NCBI GenBank assembly: GCA_964428355.1 | Contig: CAYRYU010000057.1 | Coordinates: 1-44,248, forward strand | Reading direction: 5' to 3' | Source of the DNA: CAYRYU01 sp964428355 | GTDB lineage: Bacteria > Muiribacteriota > Ozemobacteria > Ozemobacterales > Ozemobacteraceae | DNA: 44,248 nucleotides | Part shown: piece after piece, positions 1 to 8,624 of the stretch | Position numbering within the stretch: position 1 is the stretch's first letter | How the letters are laid out: every line of letters begins with the position of its first letter | Program-made: the position numbers and the translations under genes | Notes under the pieces: model-generated | The model's input: the letters and a program-made list of their open reading frames with translations, nothing else | Databases searched by the model: none | Told to the model about the DNA's origin: nothing

Positions 1-368
1 GGCGTGTCGGGATCAATATCCTCTCCTGGGGAGGGTTCCGGTCCACCAGCGGACCCGAAAAAATTGACCACGGAGCGAGCGGGAATCAGAACCTGCCCAT
101 TGACCAGCCGCGGGGGGGAAGGAAGCCTGACCGCACGGTTGTCCACGATGGCATCGGTTTTCCCGACCGAAAGGCGGACGACCTTTCCTCCCTTGGTCAG
201 GACGATGGTTTTCTGCATCGGAAACCATTGGTAGGCAATCCCCTGGGAATCCGCAAACTCCTTGGCGTTGATAAAACCCTTGTTGTCAGAAGCCTGGCCA
301 AAGGAGGGGCCGGACAACCACGCTACGAGAACCACGGCAAATGAAAAGAAGAGTCGGCTTTTCTTCAT
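1..368 (-). CDS. Exported protein with copper-amine-oxidase-N-like domain (partial, C-terminus beyond left edge)
   Basis: An open frame runs from ATG at 368 to the window edge (122 codons, no stop seen). It begins with a signal peptide: Lys-Lys-Ser-Arg, a hydrophobic core, and a likely cleavage after PSFGQA near residue 27. The mature part contains GFINAKEFADSQGIAYQW, a strand-rich stretch TIVLTKGGKVVRLSVGK, then RLVNGQVLIPARSVVNFFG. This pattern of an 'own residue' strand followed by L-P-A-R/V-P-x-R is typical of the copper amine oxidase N-terminal-like domain, a cell-surface or peptidoglycan-associated module often fused to amidases. The ATG overlaps the smpB stop (ATGA at 368-365), so it is probably co-transcribed. 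The function of the missing C-terminal part is unknown; a cell-wall amidase is one possibility. Confidence 0.7.
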   Translation of the reverse strand, partial: MKKSRLFFSFAVVLVAWLSGPSFGQASDNKGFINAKEFADSQGIAYQWFPMQKTIVLTKGGKVVRLSVGKTDAIVDNRAVRLPSPPRLVNGQVLIPARSVVNFFGSAGGPEPSPGEDIDPDT

Positions 369-847
369 CGTCCCCTTCCGCCTAATTCCCTGTCCATTTC
401 GCGTTTGAGATCGCGCTTGGCGATGGTTTCCCTTTTGTCATACTGAGCTTTTCCCTTGACCAGAGCGATCTCCAGCTTCACCCTTCCGGTTCGGAAGTAT
501 ATTCTAAGTGGGATGATCGTTATTCCCGTGGTCTTGACCTTCTCGGTCCATTTTGCGATTTCCCTCTTGTGGGCGAGGAGGCGACGACGGCGGGTGGGCT
601 CATGGTCGAACCGGTTGGAAAAGGGGTTCGCCCCGATATGGATGTCGTTCAACCAGAATTGTCCGGCTTCGGCATCGACGAAGCCATCCTTGAGGTTGAC
701 CCTTCCCTCGCGGATCGGTCTCAGCTCGCTGCCATGGAGAGCGATTCCTACTTCGAGCTTCTCCAGAATGAAGTAGTCGTGGAATGCCCGGCGGTTGGCT
801 GCGATGAGCTTGACGCCTTCATCACCTTTGGACGCCCTGGATTTCAA
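365..847 (-). CDS. smpB: SsrA-binding protein SmpB
   Basis: SmpB binds tmRNA and delivers it to stalled ribosomes for trans-translation in the cytoplasm. The 160-aa product carries the family hallmarks: NRRAFHDYFILEKLEVGIAL near the start, GSELRPIREGRVNLKDGF, the LLAHKREI helix, IPLRIYFRTGRVKLEIALVKGK, and the basic tail YDKRETIAKRDLKREMDRE that enters the decoding centre. The apparent start is TTG at 847 with a GAGGGAG ribosome-binding site 6-7 bases upstream. This puts about 11 residues before the usual VKLIAANRR start and overlaps the upstream TPR gene by 26 bp. The equivalent residue (Val12) is a GTC codon, so no closer start exists. No ssrA gene is visible in the window. Confidence 0.96.
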   Translation of the reverse strand: MKSRASKGDEGVKLIAANRRAFHDYFILEKLEVGIALHGSELRPIREGRVNLKDGFVDAEAGQFWLNDIHIGANPFSNRFDHEPTRRRRLLAHKREIAKWTEKVKTTGITIIPLRIYFRTGRVKLEIALVKGKAQYDKRETIAKRDLKREMDRELGGRGR

Positions 848-1901
848 TCAGGTCTCCCTCTTTGGCTCCGCTTCCAAACTCCCTGCGGATCAGTGCCCAA
901 CAAGATTCGGCGAACACCTTGGTAACGAGGAGCTCGGCGGTGGTCCGGTCTGGGGCCCGGCCCAGGGTCCGACCGGTGGTCGAATCGATGATCGGGTCTC
1001 CGGGCCGAAATGCACGAAGCCTCAGATTATATTCATCGGCAAGCTTGAGACCGGAATCCAGCCCGAAATCCAGGACGACGGTCCCGAGGCGCTTGCTGAC
1101 GACTTTTCCCATTGAAACCGTGCCCGGGGGGCCTTTCCGGCGAAGATGCTCGAGCCTGACGAGTATCGCGGAGTCACCCGGGAACCTGGATTCGAGATCC
1201 CGGAGAGCGGACACGGCGGCTGTTTCCCAACCGGCTTCGGCAAGACGGTCGGTCCCTTCGAGGGCAACTTCTTTCGAAACGGCACGGGTTTCAAGGAGGT
1301 CGGAATAGATTCGGGCGCTACCCTGGCTGTTTCCCTTGTCCCAGAGGAGGCGGGCAAGCAGCTTCAGATATTCAGGGTTTGCGGGGTAGAGCTGTACCGC
1401 GGTTTTCAGCTCGCTGGCGGCCCCTTCCCAGTGTCCTTCCGCCAGAAGGCGTCGGCCCTTCTCGAACGATTTTTCGGCCTGCTCGCGGCGTTCCCGGACC
1501 GCAAGAATCTGCTCTTCGGCAGGGTACTCGTTGTCCCTGAACTTCAGGGCGGTCCTCCGATCCTGGATCAGCCGTTGCAGCCGAAGAACCTCCTCCCAAT
1601 GGAAGAGAGCCTCCTGAAGCATTCCCTTTTCACGATAGATCTTTCCCAGCCAGTAATGGGCTTTGAGAAGGTTGGGTTCCGCGGCCAGAGCGGCTTGGAA
1701 ATGGCCTTCAGCCTCGCGAAAATGCCCCGCCCGATACTCCCGGAAACCCAGCTCGTATTGGCCGATCGCCCGATCAGGCCCTTCCGGCACCCGGTCGGAG
1801 GGTGGAGGCATGTAAGTCGGTTCCGCACCGGAAAGACCGCCAACCGACAAAAGCAGGCAAATGAGGAACACCGCGGGAATCGCGACCGGACGGCTTTTCA
1901 T
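822..1901 (-). CDS. Exported TPR protein with FlgT-like C-terminal domain
   Basis: A 359-aa protein with an N-terminal signal peptide (basic start, hydrophobic core, cleavage near SGAEP at 25-28). Residues ~45-110 and ~140-250 form TPR helices (for example AIGQYELGFREYRAGHFREAEGHFQ broken across helices, and AHYWLGKIYREKGMLQEALFHW). The last ~100 residues contain GKVVSKRLGTVVLDFGLDSG, DPIIDSTTGRTLG and AKEGDLIEIQ. These resemble the beta-rich C-terminal domain of the flagellar FlgT and related surface proteins, with the consensus 'DPxTGexLG...GDxv'. It lies between an M23 peptidase and smpB, 18 bp downstream of the peptidase. A role in envelope or flagellar assembly is inferred from context only. 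Confidence 0.8.
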   Translation of the reverse strand: MKSRPVAIPAVFLICLLLSVGGLSGAEPTYMPPPSDRVPEGPDRAIGQYELGFREYRAGHFREAEGHFQAALAAEPNLLKAHYWLGKIYREKGMLQEALFHWEEVLRLQRLIQDRRTALKFRDNEYPAEEQILAVRERREQAEKSFEKGRRLLAEGHWEGAASELKTAVQLYPANPEYLKLLARLLWDKGNSQGSARIYSDLLETRAVSKEVALEGTDRLAEAGWETAAVSALRDLESRFPGDSAILVRLEHLRRKGPPGTVSMGKVVSKRLGTVVLDFGLDSGLKLADEYNLRLRAFRPGDPIIDSTTGRTLGRAPDRTTAELLVTKVFAESCWALIRREFGSGAKEGDLIEIQGVQR

Positions 1902-1919
1902 ACCGCTTCAATCCCGCGG

Positions 1920-2617
1920 TCAGGGGATCGAGCGGGATCTCAGAAAGGACATCGGATTGAGAAATTTCTTTCCCCGCTTGACGGCAAAATGGAGATGCGG
2001 GCCGGTTGCCCGGCCGGTGGCCCCAACGAGTCCAAGGAGTTGGCCGCGCTTCACCACCTGGTTCTTCCGGCAACGGAAAGCGGAAAGGTGGCCAAAGTAG
2101 AGGATCAGACCGGAGGAGGTCCGGATCTTTACGACATTCCCGATGCCCCGACCGCGGCCCGCCCCTACCACTACTCCATCGCAGGGGGTATTCACCGGGG
2201 TCCCCCGGCAAGCCCGGATGTCAATGCCCTCGTGGAAGGATGACCTTCGGGTGATCGGATGCCTGCGCATCCCGAAACCGGAGGAGATCGAACCGGCGAC
2301 GGGCCATTGAAAACCCGATGGGGAAAGCTTGACCGAATGGACGGCGAGAATCCGGAAGCTTTGGATTCGGGGGTTGGCGATATCGGCAACGAACTGTTTC
2401 GTCCTTTCCGGAAGGACCTCGAAAACCGCGCTCCGGATTTCTCCGAGGTCGGTGACGGTGGAAAATGCCTTCGCAAGCACCGGAGAAGCCGGACCGTTCC
2501 GATACCCCGTGGAATACTCCAACCAGAGCGGCTCAGGAGAGGGGGTATGGAGGGTGATGAAAAGCCAGGAAAAGAAAATCAGGCCAAGTCGGACAGGAAG
2601 CGGCAGATTCGTCGCTC

Positions 2618-2621
<4 letters not shown>
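1920..2621 (-). CDS. M23-family (LytM-like) peptidoglycan endopeptidase
   Basis: A 233-aa zinc metallopeptidase of the M23 family, which cleaves peptide cross-links in peptidoglycan. The N-terminus has one hydrophobic segment (residues ~10-24, LGLIFFSWLFITL), a signal peptide or membrane anchor. The catalytic domain spans ~105-225: WPVAGSISSGFGMRRHP, then FHEGIDIRA (H130 and D134 as zinc ligands), GHLSA (H178) and GPHLHFAV (H209 catalytic, H211 zinc). All canonical residues are present, so it should be active. The frame is open further upstream, but that part is antiparallel shadow of rho. ATG 2621 is preferred because it gives a 4-bp ATGA overlap with the rho stop and directly precedes the hydrophobic segment. 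A role in wall remodelling for flagellum insertion is inferred. Confidence 0.9.
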
Positions 2622-3910
<1,289 letters not shown>

Positions 3911-3972
3911 GCTAGGACTTCCTTTCCTTGGTCGGGGGGGATGATTTCAACTGGCGAATGCCTTCGCGTCGG

Positions 3973-4320
3973 TCAAGATTTCTCATTCCCCCGGGTAGGG
4001 GGGATGATTCCACGGGAAAGCTGTTGGAAAAGCAGACTTCCGAGGCCGAGAGTCGCGGTCTTGGACCGCTCTTGATCGAGCATGTCCTGGAAGATTTCTT
4101 CGGCCATCCCACCGTCGGTGAGTCCGGTTTTGTGGACCGTTTTCCGCATTTCCTTCATCATCTGGAGCACGAAAATGGATTCGAAATCGTTGCAGGCCGA
4201 TTCGAGCTTCTTGAGCTCCTTTTTCTTGTCTTCGGTGAGGGAATCGTAGCCTTTGACCGTGCGGCGATCCTGGAGGTTGAGAGCGGTGGGATCGCGGTCG
4301 ATACGATTTCCGGCCATCAT
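3973..4320 (-). CDS. FlgJ-type rod-binding protein (N-terminal domain only)
   Basis: A 115-aa protein matching the rod-binding domain found at the N-terminus of FlgJ, which caps the flagellar rod during assembly. Diagnostic stretches are KLESACNDFESIFVLQMMKEMRKT broken around residues 38-62, then GLTDGGMAEEIFQDMLDQE, and a final LGLGSLLFQQLSR. The muramidase domain of enterobacterial FlgJ is absent, as in many other phyla. The nearby M23 peptidase may supply the wall-cutting function; this is an inference. Its ATG overlaps the upstream TPR gene stop (ATGA, 4317-4320), so the two are translationally coupled. Confidence 0.9.
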   Translation of the reverse strand: MMAGNRIDRDPTALNLQDRRTVKGYDSLTEDKKKELKKLESACNDFESIFVLQMMKEMRKTVHKTGLTDGGMAEEIFQDMLDQERSKTATLGLGSLLFQQLSRGIIPPTRGNEKS

Positions 4321-5174
4321 CCAACCTGCTTTTGAAGGGCAAGATACTTTTCGTTCTGGGGTTCGAGTTCGAGCGCCTTCCGGAGATATTCCCGGGCACC
4401 CTTCTGGTCGCCGGTTTCCTTGAGGGCTTCGGCGAGAGCGGCGAAGGCATCCCCATCGCTGTAGAGCATCCCGAAGCTGTAGTGGAAATCGACTTCCTCT
4501 GTGTCGAACTCGACGGCCTTCCTGAGATGCTCGACGGCCTTGTCGAACTGCTGCATGAAGAAATAGGAGCGTCCGATGTAGAAATGGCCTTCGGCATACC
4601 GGTCCTTGAACCGGACGAGGTTCGAGTAGTGTTCGATGACCCGCTCGAACTGCTGGTATGCTTCCACGTTCTTGGAAATCCTGAGGAAGGTCAGGCCAAG
4701 CATGTAGCGGGCCATGATATCGCTGGGGTCTTTCACCAGAGCCTTCTTAAGGTTCTCGGCGGCTTCTCCGAACATCGACATCTCCAAAAAAACATGCCCC
4801 ATTTTTCCGTAGATCTCGTAATGCCTCGGATCGATGCTCAGAGCTTTCTGGAACTCGTAAAGGGCTTCGGAATAACGTCCGAGGTGGGCATATGCGCAGC
4901 CAAGATCGAAATGGGTGTTCTCGACCTCGGGTTTGATCTCGCTGGACTTTCGATACATGTCGACGGCCTTCTGGATCCAGCCACGTTTCATGTAAAAATC
5001 GCCGAGCTTGTTGAACGCTTCGGCGAACTCGGGATCGAGACCGATGGCTTTTTCCATCTCGGAAATGGCGTCGCTGAGCTTTCCCCGCATGTCGAAGGAA
5101 AGTCCTCGGTCGAAATGTTGATTCGCCAGATCGCGTTCTTCAAGGGTGATCGATGAGCCCATCTCTGTGAACAT
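4317..5174 (-). CDS. TPR-repeat protein in flagellar operon
   Basis: A 285-aa protein made almost entirely of tetratricopeptide repeats (about seven), with no signal peptide or membrane segment, so probably cytoplasmic. Clear units include AFNKLGDFYMKRGWIQKAVD, FDLGCAYAHLGRYSEALYEF, IYGKMGHVFLEMSMFGEAAE, ARYMLGLTFLRISKNVEAYQ, GHFYIGRSYFFMQQFDKAVE and the final ALAEALKETGDQKGAREYL. The start at 5174 has GGGAGGT immediately upstream. A second in-frame ATG lies four codons later. It sits between flgI and the rod-binding gene, which suggests a scaffold or chaperone role in flagellar assembly, but no specific partner can be read from sequence. Confidence 0.88.
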   Translation of the reverse strand: MFTEMGSSITLEERDLANQHFDRGLSFDMRGKLSDAISEMEKAIGLDPEFAEAFNKLGDFYMKRGWIQKAVDMYRKSSEIKPEVENTHFDLGCAYAHLGRYSEALYEFQKALSIDPRHYEIYGKMGHVFLEMSMFGEAAENLKKALVKDPSDIMARYMLGLTFLRISKNVEAYQQFERVIEHYSNLVRFKDRYAEGHFYIGRSYFFMQQFDKAVEHLRKAVEFDTEEVDFHYSFGMLYSDGDAFAALAEALKETGDQKGAREYLRKALELEPQNEKYLALQKQVG

Positions 5175-5271
5175 ACCTCCCTGGTAGTTGTCTTTTGGGG
5201 GGGAAGGTAAAGTCAGAGAACATTACCATACTCCCGCTAAAACCGCAAGAGAGGAACGCAAATTTTCGATT

Positions 5272-6405
5272 CTACATGAGTTTGAGCTCTCCGTGGAGGG
5301 CACCGGCTGCATCGATCGCCTGGAAGATCGAGATCAGGTCCTTTGGTGAAGCGCCGATAGCGTTGAGAGCTTTGACAAGATCATCGACGGTCGTTTCCCC
5401 CTGGATCGAAATCATGCTTCCCTTCGCGGGTTCACGGGGTGCACCGGCAGTCCCCGGGGCCGCCGCCCTGGTCTGGCCTCCGACTTCGATCCTGAGTCCG
5501 TTCTGGGAAATCACGACCCGGCCGATGCGGACGGTGTTCCCGACAATCACGGTTCCCGTGCGTTCGTTGATCACGACGCGGTTTGGTTCCTCGATCGAAA
5601 GAGTGAGTTCCTCGATGGTGGCGGCGAAACTGACGGGGTCATCCGAAAAACTCGAGGGGATGGTCACCTGGATTGTCCCGGGGTTGCCGATTTTCGCCCA
5701 CCCATCCCCGAACTTCCTTTCGACCGCTTCCTTCACTCGCCTGGAAAGTGCCAGGTCCTTTCGCTGAAGAACAATCGAAAAGGAACCTCCGCGTCCGAAC
5801 TTGTCTCCCACCTCCCGTTCCTGGATGGCACCGTTTGGAACCCTTCCGACGGTCAGATGCTTGACCGCGCTCTGCGTCCCGCCCCCGGCAGCTCCACCTC
5901 CAGCCGCGGGCCCTGCGGCTGCGGCTCCTCCCTGACCGATCCCGCCTATGGAGATGCTTCCCTGGGCGACCGCATAGACCTGGCCGTCCCCACCCTTGAG
6001 GAGCGTCGGGAGCAGGACCCCACCCTGGAGACTTTTGGCGTCCCCGATCGAGCTGACAGTCACATCGAATGTCTCGCCTGCCTTTCCGTAGGGAGGAATC
6101 ATCGCCGTAACAACGACCGCGGCACAGTTCTTGGTTTCGATGGAATCCTTGTTGATGTCCATTCCCATGTTCTGCAGCATTCCGCGAACCATCTCGATGC
6201 TCATCGCGGACTTGTCACCGGTTCCGTCAAGGCCGGTAACGAGCCCGTATCCGATGATCTGGTATTCCCGTGTCCCGCTGATCCGGCCGATGTCCTTGAT
6301 CCTCACGAGAGCCATCGACTCGCCCGCCGGGGGGAACGAGAACCCATAGACGAGCACCGCGATGAGGATTCCGACGATCTTCCTGTTAAGGGAGGCCTTA
6401 TTCAC
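5272..6405 (-). CDS. flgI: Flagellar P-ring protein FlgI
   Basis: FlgI forms the periplasmic P-ring around the flagellar rod, so it implies an outer-membrane cell plan. The product begins with a signal peptide, then the canonical VRIKDIGRISG, IIGYGLVTGLDGTGDKS, CAAVVVTAMIPPYGKAGETFDVTVSSIGDAKSL broken into segments, LQGGVLLPTLLKGGDGQVYAVAQG, VPNGAIQEREV, RVVINERTGTVIVGNTVRIG, and the C-terminal DLVKALNAIGASPKDLISIFQAIDAAGALHGEL region. I chose GTG at 6405, which has GGAGA six bases upstream and gives 377 aa; an in-frame TTG lies at 6435. A Gly/Ala-rich insertion of about 25 residues follows VAQGSISIGG, and a second Ala/Pro-rich stretch precedes the C-terminal region. Both probably are disordered or surface loops. 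Confidence 0.97.
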   Translation of the reverse strand: MNKASLNRKIVGILIAVLVYGFSFPPAGESMALVRIKDIGRISGTREYQIIGYGLVTGLDGTGDKSAMSIEMVRGMLQNMGMDINKDSIETKNCAAVVVTAMIPPYGKAGETFDVTVSSIGDAKSLQGGVLLPTLLKGGDGQVYAVAQGSISIGGIGQGGAAAAGPAAGGGAAGGGTQSAVKHLTVGRVPNGAIQEREVGDKFGRGGSFSIVLQRKDLALSRRVKEAVERKFGDGWAKIGNPGTIQVTIPSSFSDDPVSFAATIEELTLSIEEPNRVVINERTGTVIVGNTVRIGRVVISQNGLRIEVGGQTRAAAPGTAGAPREPAKGSMISIQGETTVDDLVKALNAIGASPKDLISIFQAIDAAGALHGELKLM

Positions 6406-6470
6406 TGGATTTCTCCGATCTGGTTGAGGATTCAAGCCAAAAAGCGAGAAGAAAACCTTCTCTAGAAATA

Positions 6471-6498
6471 CTATCGGAAGAATCCCCGAAAAACCTTA
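6471..6498 (-). promoter_or_regulatory. Candidate sigma-28 (FliA)-type promoter upstream of flgI
   Basis: Read on the minus strand, TAAGGTTT (6498-6491) is followed by 12 bases and then TCCGATAG (6478-6471). The sigma-28 consensus is TAAAGTTT, 11 bases, GCCGATAA. The match is 7/8 for the -35 and 6/8 for the -10 box, with a spacer one base too long. It lies about 66 bases upstream of the flgI GTG, in the right orientation to drive the flgI-to-smpB cluster. Confidence 0.45.
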
Positions 6499-6529
6499 GT
6501 CCTCATGAACAAAGAAAACCATGAAGACA

Positions 6530-6590
6530 GAAAGAACACAAAGAATGGGAAGGGCTTGTCACCCTTCGTGACCTTTGTGCGCTTCTTTTC
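6530..6590. repeat. Two-tier hairpin in the pilQ-flgI intergenic region
   Basis: GAAAGAACACAAAG (6530-6543) pairs with CTTTGTG-CGC-TTCTTTTC (6573-6590) with a small bulge. Inside it GAAGGG (6549-6554) pairs perfectly with CCCTTC (6562-6567). The region reads like the 'CTTCGTG..CTTTGTG' intergenic repeats seen in many bacterial genomes. It lies just past the 3' end of the pil operon (minus strand), where it could stabilise or end that transcript. Confidence 0.5.
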
Positions 6591-6617
6591 TTTTGGATGG
6601 ACTGGCATACAGAGAAC

Positions 6618-6643
6618 GGACCCCGGCCGCACGGCCGGGGTCC
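6618..6643. terminator. Perfect GC-rich inverted repeat after the secretin gene
   Basis: GGACCCCGGCCG (6618-6629), a 2-base centre, then CGGCCGGGGTCC (6632-6643): a perfect 12-bp palindromic stem 26 bp past the secretin stop codon. There is no U-tract on either side, so it is not a classical intrinsic terminator. It could be a 3'-end protecting hairpin or a Rho-dependent stop aid for the pil operon. Confidence 0.5.
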
Positions 6644-6668
6644 GATGGGAATCGTCGGTGGAGAGGGG

Positions 6669-8048
6669 TCAGAATCCCGAGTCGAATGCGTTGTCGAAAG
6701 CGTCTCCCGCGGTTCCGGCGGGCTGAGTGGTCGCAGCGGGAGCGGTTGTGGCTCCACCCTCGGGGACCAGGGCGGTGGGAGCCGCAGATTCGATGCTCTG
6801 GGCAATGATGTGGGGAGTGATCAGGATGATCAGTTCCTGGGACTGGGGCTTTCGGCCGTTGTAAGAGAAGAGGGATTTCACGATCGGAATGTTCCCCAGG
6901 AGAGGAATCTTGTTCCTTTCCTTGGCCTCTTCATCGCGGATCAATCCGCCGATCAGGATTTCCTCCCCATCCCGGACCCGGACGGTGGTTTTTGCCGACC
7001 GGGTGCCGATGACAGGATACATACCGTTGTTGGACCAGCTTTCCACGAAGGACACTTCGGGTTCCGCATCCACGGTGATGTAACCGTCGTCGTTGATCCG
7101 GGGGGTGATCTTGAGTTTGATACCGGTGTCTTTTTCCTTGGGGGGTTGATCCGCGCCACCGGGGTAGATGACCTTGGTGCCCACGACGATGTTGGCTTCC
7201 TGGCCGTTAACCGCCGAGATCTTGGGGTTGCTCAGGATCTTGGTCTCGTTCATTGTTTCAAGGCAGGCGAGAGTGGCCTTGAAGATCAGGTTCTGGCGAT
7301 AGAAGTCACCCAATCCGAACAGGTCGCCGCGAGGAGATTCCCAGTTCTGGTAGTTCCCGGAGTTCGGATTGTTGGCGAAGTATTCCTTCGTCATGAAGAC
7401 CGGCGCCGCGCTCAACTCCGAAGGAGGATCCTGGGTTCCTGCAGCCCATTTGAAGCCCATGTCCTTGGAGGCGTTCGTCCGGACTTCGACGATCTTCGCT
7501 TCCATCATGACCTGGTGGACCGGTGTGTCGATCGTTTCGATCAGCTTTTTGACCTCATCAAGGATGTCCTTGCCGCCCGAAACGATGACGGCGTTGATCC
7601 GGTCGTCGGTGGCAACCTTGACGTCCTTCTTGATGGTCAGGCCGACGATCTTGGCGACATCCCCGGCCTTGGCATACTGGAGGCGCTTGGTGATGGTCAG
7701 ACCTTTTTCGAAGGCTTCGATCAGCTTCTTCTCGTCAGCCAGGATCCAGGTGTTGCCGATTTTCCGGACGGCGAACCCGTTGGTCTTGGCAATGAGCTGC
7801 ATGGCTTCCTCGTAGAAAACGTCGGTCAACCTGACGGTGACGTTACCGCGCACGCTCTTTTCCGCGATGATGTTGGTTCCGGACTTCTGGGCGATCAGCT
7901 TGATGATCTCCCGTATGTCCGTGTCGCGGAAGTCGAGAGAGATGTTGTCTTCCGCCATGAGGGAGGGGGGAGTCACCAGGACTGCGGCAAGAACCCCCAG
8001 GAAGATGAGGATGGGAACCGAAAACTTCTTTTTACCCGTGGAACTCAT
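6669..8048 (-). CDS. pilQ: PilQ/GspD-type secretin (short form)
   Basis: Outer-membrane secretin that forms the exit channel for pilus fibres or secreted substrates. The 459-aa protein has a signal peptide (~1-32), a secretin/TonB N0 domain (~33-100: ISLDFRDTDIREIIKLIAQK, NVTVRLTDVFYEEAMQLI), an N1 domain (~110-170: KVATDDRINAVIVSGGKDIL), and the secretin beta-barrel core (~175-400: VMMEAKIVEV, ILSNPKISAVNGQEANIVVG, GIKLKITPRIN, the VRDGEEILIGGLIRDEE signature, KIPLLGNIPIVKSLFS, ELIILITPHII). It lacks the N-terminal AMIN domains of typical 700-aa PilQ. The tail (~410-459) is Ala/Thr/Gly-rich. It overlaps the upstream PilP-like gene by 4 bp and closes the pilMNO operon. Type IV pilus use is inferred from pilM; a type II secretion role is not excluded. 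Confidence 0.93.
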   Translation of the reverse strand: MSSTGKKKFSVPILIFLGVLAAVLVTPPSLMAEDNISLDFRDTDIREIIKLIAQKSGTNIIAEKSVRGNVTVRLTDVFYEEAMQLIAKTNGFAVRKIGNTWILADEKKLIEAFEKGLTITKRLQYAKAGDVAKIVGLTIKKDVKVATDDRINAVIVSGGKDILDEVKKLIETIDTPVHQVMMEAKIVEVRTNASKDMGFKWAAGTQDPPSELSAAPVFMTKEYFANNPNSGNYQNWESPRGDLFGLGDFYRQNLIFKATLACLETMNETKILSNPKISAVNGQEANIVVGTKVIYPGGADQPPKEKDTGIKLKITPRINDDGYITVDAEPEVSFVESWSNNGMYPVIGTRSAKTTVRVRDGEEILIGGLIRDEEAKERNKIPLLGNIPIVKSLFSYNGRKPQSQELIILITPHIIAQSIESAAPTALVPEGGATTAPAATTQPAGTAGDAFDNAFDSGF

Positions 8049-8614
8049 TCTTTTCCACCTCCGATCGGGAATGTCCGACGAATATTTTCACGTTGTGAAT
8101 AGATCACTATTCTGTCCGGTTCAATATCGACAACTTTGAACTTTCCCTCCACCAGGGAATTTTTCCTCAGGACCATCGGTTTGTTCTCAAAGATCACCAG
8201 CGCAAGCCTTTCGGCATCGTCTCCGCAGATTCCTGACACGAAGATTTTCAGGGCGGGAGGAGCTGGTGGAAGCCGGGGGGCAGGCGCAACGTCCCGCAGC
8301 TTCGAGGGGGAAGGGGTTGGGACCACCGGTTGGGGTTTGGTGATCAAGGGTTTGAAAGGGTCCTTTTCCTTGGAGGAGGGATTGAAAGCATGTTGCGTCG
8401 AGATCAATTCCACCTGGTCGGGTTCCGTCGTGGAAGTTTCCTCTGAGGGAGGTGTCTTCCCGGTCGAAATCCCGTTTTCGACGGCGGGCCTTTCCGCATA
8501 GGACATTCCGCCGGCAATGATCAGGAGTACCAGGCCGGAAACGCCCCAGAGCACCCAGAAGGTCCTGGAAAGGTAGCCGTGGACCATCGATCTGTCGGAG
8601 TGGAAAAGAGTCAT
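8045..8614 (-). CDS. PilP-like inner-membrane/periplasmic protein, second tandem copy
   Basis: A ~189-aa protein with one N-terminal transmembrane or signal segment (TFWVLWGVSGLVLLIIAGG), a Pro/Thr-rich linker, the DPFKPLI motif, and a C-terminal beta domain LKIFVSGICGDDAERLALVIFENK...LVEGKFKVVDIEPDRIVIYS ending in RRTFPIGGGK. This layout (anchor, DPF motif, disordered linker, small beta domain) is that of PilP, which links the PilMNO inner-membrane platform to the PilQ secretin. It is clearly paralogous to the upstream gene (8625-9287), sharing the last ~75 residues. The frame is open upstream to 8698, but ATG 8614 follows the upstream stop by 10 bp and directly precedes the anchor. Start placement is uncertain because the purine-rich site is about 17 bases away. 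Confidence 0.78.
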   Translation of the reverse strand: MTLFHSDRSMVHGYLSRTFWVLWGVSGLVLLIIAGGMSYAERPAVENGISTGKTPPSEETSTTEPDQVELISTQHAFNPSSKEKDPFKPLITKPQPVVPTPSPSKLRDVAPAPRLPPAPPALKIFVSGICGDDAERLALVIFENKPMVLRKNSLVEGKFKVVDIEPDRIVIYSQRENIRRTFPIGGGKE

Positions 8615-8624
8615 CCGGGGTTTT

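Noticed and set aside
1146..2243. 365-codon open frame on the plus strand
   Set aside because: Antisense to the TPR/FlgT-like and M23 genes.
5175..5271. Terminator or promoter between flgI and the TPR gene
   Set aside because: No stem-loop with U-tract and no convincing -35/-10 pair could be found in these 97 bp.
6597..8102. 501-codon open frame on the plus strand
   Set aside because: It lies antisense to the well-supported secretin. GC-rich third positions in the real gene keep the opposite frame open, and its translation shows only Gly/Asp/Val-rich shadow sequence.
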